Shown here: piece after piece, positions 62,265-64,000 of the stretch
Layout of the letters: each line of letters opens with the position of its first letter
Numbering within the stretch: the stretch's first letter is position 1
The notes under the pieces: generated by a model
Database searches by the model: none
Told to the model about the DNA's origin: nothing
Seen by the model: the letters and a program-made list of their open reading frames with translations, nothing else
From: CAZOKH01 sp964580315
GTDB taxonomy: Bacteria > Chloroflexota > Anaerolineae > Anaerolineales > Anaerolineaceae
Direction: 5' to 3'
Assembly (NCBI GenBank): GCA_964580315.1
Contig: CAZOKH010000004.1
Coordinates: 1-64,000 of the forward strand
Length of the DNA: 64,000 nt
Made by a program: the position numbers and the translations under genes

Positions 62265-62996
62265 TTATTGTTCCTTATCTTTACGAAGTTCGCCGGCAAA
62301 CCTGATTCTGTCTGTGCGAATTACGGATTTTATGATTTCCAGTGATTCGTCATTTTTGTCATAGGTGGCGCCTTTCAAATAGAAAAGCGCTTCGCCTTCA
62401 TCTATTTGTAGAAGTTTGGCTTCTTCTTCGTCTGCGTAGGTAATGCTGATTTCCTCGCTTCCGTGATCAGGAACGATATGAAAAACCTGGTCCATAACAG
62501 AGTAAAGTGATGCGTGCTCAAAATCATAGGTCTCGATGCCCCGGAAGCGTGTTAGGGGGATTAAAGAGGTGTCAATTGAAATGGGCTCTTCTTCCACCAG
62601 GCGCAAGCGGATTAATTCCAACACATCACTTTTCTCGGGAACTTTCAATTGTTGGGCAGTTTTTCGACCGGCAGGAATAATGGACTGACTGATCAGCCGG
62701 TTGGAAAGTTGCAAGCCCTGTTGTTGAACGAATTCGGTCAAAGAGGTCAGGTCTTGAAGATATCGTTCCAACTTGTCGGGAGCTACATAATAATTTTTAA
62801 GCGGAATGCTATTTAACACACCTTCGGTGATGAGGCGTTTGGCGGCGGCACGAAATGTCATACGATTACAATCCCATAATTCGCAAAGTTGTCGTTCACT
62901 GGGCAAACTATCACCCGGTTTAAGATTATGTTCAATGATGTAACATTCAATTTGTTCAACAATTTTGTCTCTTGGTCTGCTTTGATAGCTATCCAT
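62265..62996 (-). CDS. GntR-family regulator with UTRA domain (third)
   Basis: 243 residues with a winged helix (about 8-72, LPSERQLCELWDCNRMTFRAAAKRLITEGVL) and UTRA domain (about 85-235). The layout matches FrlR. It is second in the operon, right before frlD. AAGGAA precedes the ATG. It may repress this operon and frlA; operator sites are not proven. Confidence 0.88.
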   Translation of the reverse strand: MDSYQSRPRDKIVEQIECYIIEHNLKPGDSLPSERQLCELWDCNRMTFRAAAKRLITEGVLNSIPLKNYYVAPDKLERYLQDLTSLTEFVQQQGLQLSNRLISQSIIPAGRKTAQQLKVPEKSDVLELIRLRLVEEEPISIDTSLIPLTRFRGIETYDFEHASLYSVMDQVFHIVPDHGSEEISITYADEEEAKLLQIDEGEALFYLKGATYDKNDESLEIIKSVIRTDRIRFAGELRKDKEQ

Positions 62997-63017
62997 AAAT
63001 GGGTATTCCTTGGTAGT

Positions 63018-63872
63018 TTAATTTTCTGGCAGGAATTTTCGCAGATATTGAGCAGTACGATCGATTGAGGTGTGGGGATCATCCCAATAAATCGAATCGT
63101 TAATCTCGAGGGTGAGGTAACCTGTGTAATTATGCTTTTCGAGGGTGTGGATGTAATCCATCATGGGTAAGTTTCCATCTCCCCAAACATAATGTCCTGA
63201 AGGATTCCCATCTGCGAAATGAATGTGCTTAATCTTACTACCAAGTTTTTCAAAAAAGGTTTCCAGGCTGTCATTTACGACTGCCATGGCAACAACGTCA
63301 ACGCAACATTGCAGTGAATCGGAGTTTACTTCATTTAAAAGACGATCCATATCTTGCCAGGTATTAACCAGGTTTGATTCATAGGGTTGAAGTTGTTCCA
63401 CGATCAATTCGACCCCCAATTGCTGCGCTTTGTGACTGAGAATTTGCATGGAGTCAATCGATCGTTTCCAGGCTTCTTCACGCGGTTCATCGAGCAATCC
63501 CCAACCCGAAGTAACAAACATCCGGTTGGTTCCAAATTCCAGGGCGTCTTCCATGTACCGGGCAAAGTAATTTAAACTTTTTTCCCGGTAGTTCTGATCA
63601 CGACCGGCGAGGTTGATGGGGTAGTTGAGTTGTTCGGGGGTGAGCATGATGATCTGCATGCCGCGGTCTTCAATTTGCCTGCGCATTTGCGCAATTTTTC
63701 GATTTGCTTCCTGCCTGGTGCCGTAATCATCAAAACTATAGTGAGGCGCACCAGCCCATAATTCTATATTTTTAAGCCCACACTTTTGCATTGAATCAAG
63801 GAAATACTCAAACGAATAATGCCAGTATTGAACGCTCATTACCGAAATGTTCTGCATGCTGATCTGGGACAT
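63018..63872 (-). CDS. FrlC-like sugar isomerase/epimerase (third copy)
   Basis: 284-residue TIM barrel. The metal-site segments IVEQLQPYESN, CVDVVAMAV, HIHFADG and LTLEINDS correspond to those of FrlC, but the N-terminal half differs, with IELWAGAPHYSFDDYG and LTPEQLNYPINL. First gene of the long frl operon. Start at 63872 has AAAGGAAA upstream; the frame continues to 63971 but would then cover the promoter. A second epimerase for another glycated substrate is the likely role. Confidence 0.85.
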   Translation of the reverse strand: MSQISMQNISVMSVQYWHYSFEYFLDSMQKCGLKNIELWAGAPHYSFDDYGTRQEANRKIAQMRRQIEDRGMQIIMLTPEQLNYPINLAGRDQNYREKSLNYFARYMEDALEFGTNRMFVTSGWGLLDEPREEAWKRSIDSMQILSHKAQQLGVELIVEQLQPYESNLVNTWQDMDRLLNEVNSDSLQCCVDVVAMAVVNDSLETFFEKLGSKIKHIHFADGNPSGHYVWGDGNLPMMDYIHTLEKHNYTGYLTLEINDSIYWDDPHTSIDRTAQYLRKFLPEN

Positions 63873-63917
63873 GATGTGATTTCCTTTTGGTGAGGTTATA
63901 GATAAGTATGTATATAA

Positions 63918-63946
63918 TTTATACCAAATAATCCGGCCGGAATCAA
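63918..63946 (-). promoter_or_regulatory. Promoter of the frl minus-strand operon
   Basis: TTGATT (63941-63946), a 17-base spacer and TATAAA (63918-63923) on the minus strand, about 40 bases before the start codon at 63872. A TATACCA on the plus strand at 63920-63926 resembles the motifs upstream of frlA. Confidence 0.7.
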
Positions 63947-64000
63947 GTGGTAAAAAGACATAAAAAACCAATGATTGAACAGGCTGCCAAAGGTTACTGC

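Noticed and set aside
63971..64000. Start of a divergent plus-strand gene (ATG ATT GAA CAG...)
   Set aside because: Only ten codons are visible and there is no ribosome site, so it cannot be supported.

Overview
The window reads as a chromosomal segment of an Anaerolineae-type member of the Chloroflexota. That placement is inferred from gene style: lipoprotein substrate-binding proteins whose cleavage Cys is always residue 22 followed by long Ala/Glu/Pro linkers, densely packed sugar-catabolic operons, and GC-moderate coding. No 16S or marker gene is present to prove it. I support 60 protein genes (one cut by the left edge), one tRNA and many regulatory sites.

Layout. 1-3560 (minus): a LacI repressor with two CelR-type operators, a family-5 substrate-binding protein and the start of its permease, probably for beta-glucosides. 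3695-6112: two divergent radical-SAM genes of the DNA-repair type around a LexA-like SOS box. 6361-7091: a Phd/RelE toxin-antitoxin pair. 7188-11323: housekeeping and small genes (rhomboid, gmk, FmdB-type zinc ribbon, a HExxH protein, tRNA-Arg with tandem copies of its 3' end, EthD protein). 11523-23653 (minus): two XRE-cupin regulators, a Dpp-type peptide ABC transporter, HyuA/HyuB and an M24 peptidase. 23936-32745: an old-yellow-enzyme reductase, then a GntR/UTRA-controlled module of BtpA, PfkB kinase, ribose-type ABC transporter and ADP-ribosylglycohydrolase. 32813-40366 (minus): iolD, iolB and a LacI repressor, then a sugar (probably inositol) ABC transporter; both transcription units carry the same 16-bp palindrome. 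40555-47729 (minus): a sugar-phosphate operon with aldolase/4-epimerase, two 3-epimerases, an FGGY kinase, a HAD phosphatase, BtpA, a NagB-like protein and a FrlC-like epimerase. 48260-63872: the most striking part, an expanded fructoselysine (Amadori product) island.

The Frl island has on the plus strand an APC permease closely resembling E. coli FrlA, then a DapA-family lyase, a DUF4432 mutarotase-like protein and a PfkB kinase. Facing it, a twelve-gene minus-strand run carries a FrlC-like protein, a GntR regulator, two FrlD-type kinases, a second GntR, a ROK kinase, two SIS-domain deglycase-like proteins (one FrlB), FrlC, an amidohydrolase, a YjbQ-family protein and an FGGY kinase. All four E. 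coli frl enzymes/transporter are represented, and epimerase, kinase and deglycase are duplicated, which suggests that more than one glycated substrate is handled. This island, with the NagB-like protein that has lost two catalytic residues, is the best candidate for an undescribed system.
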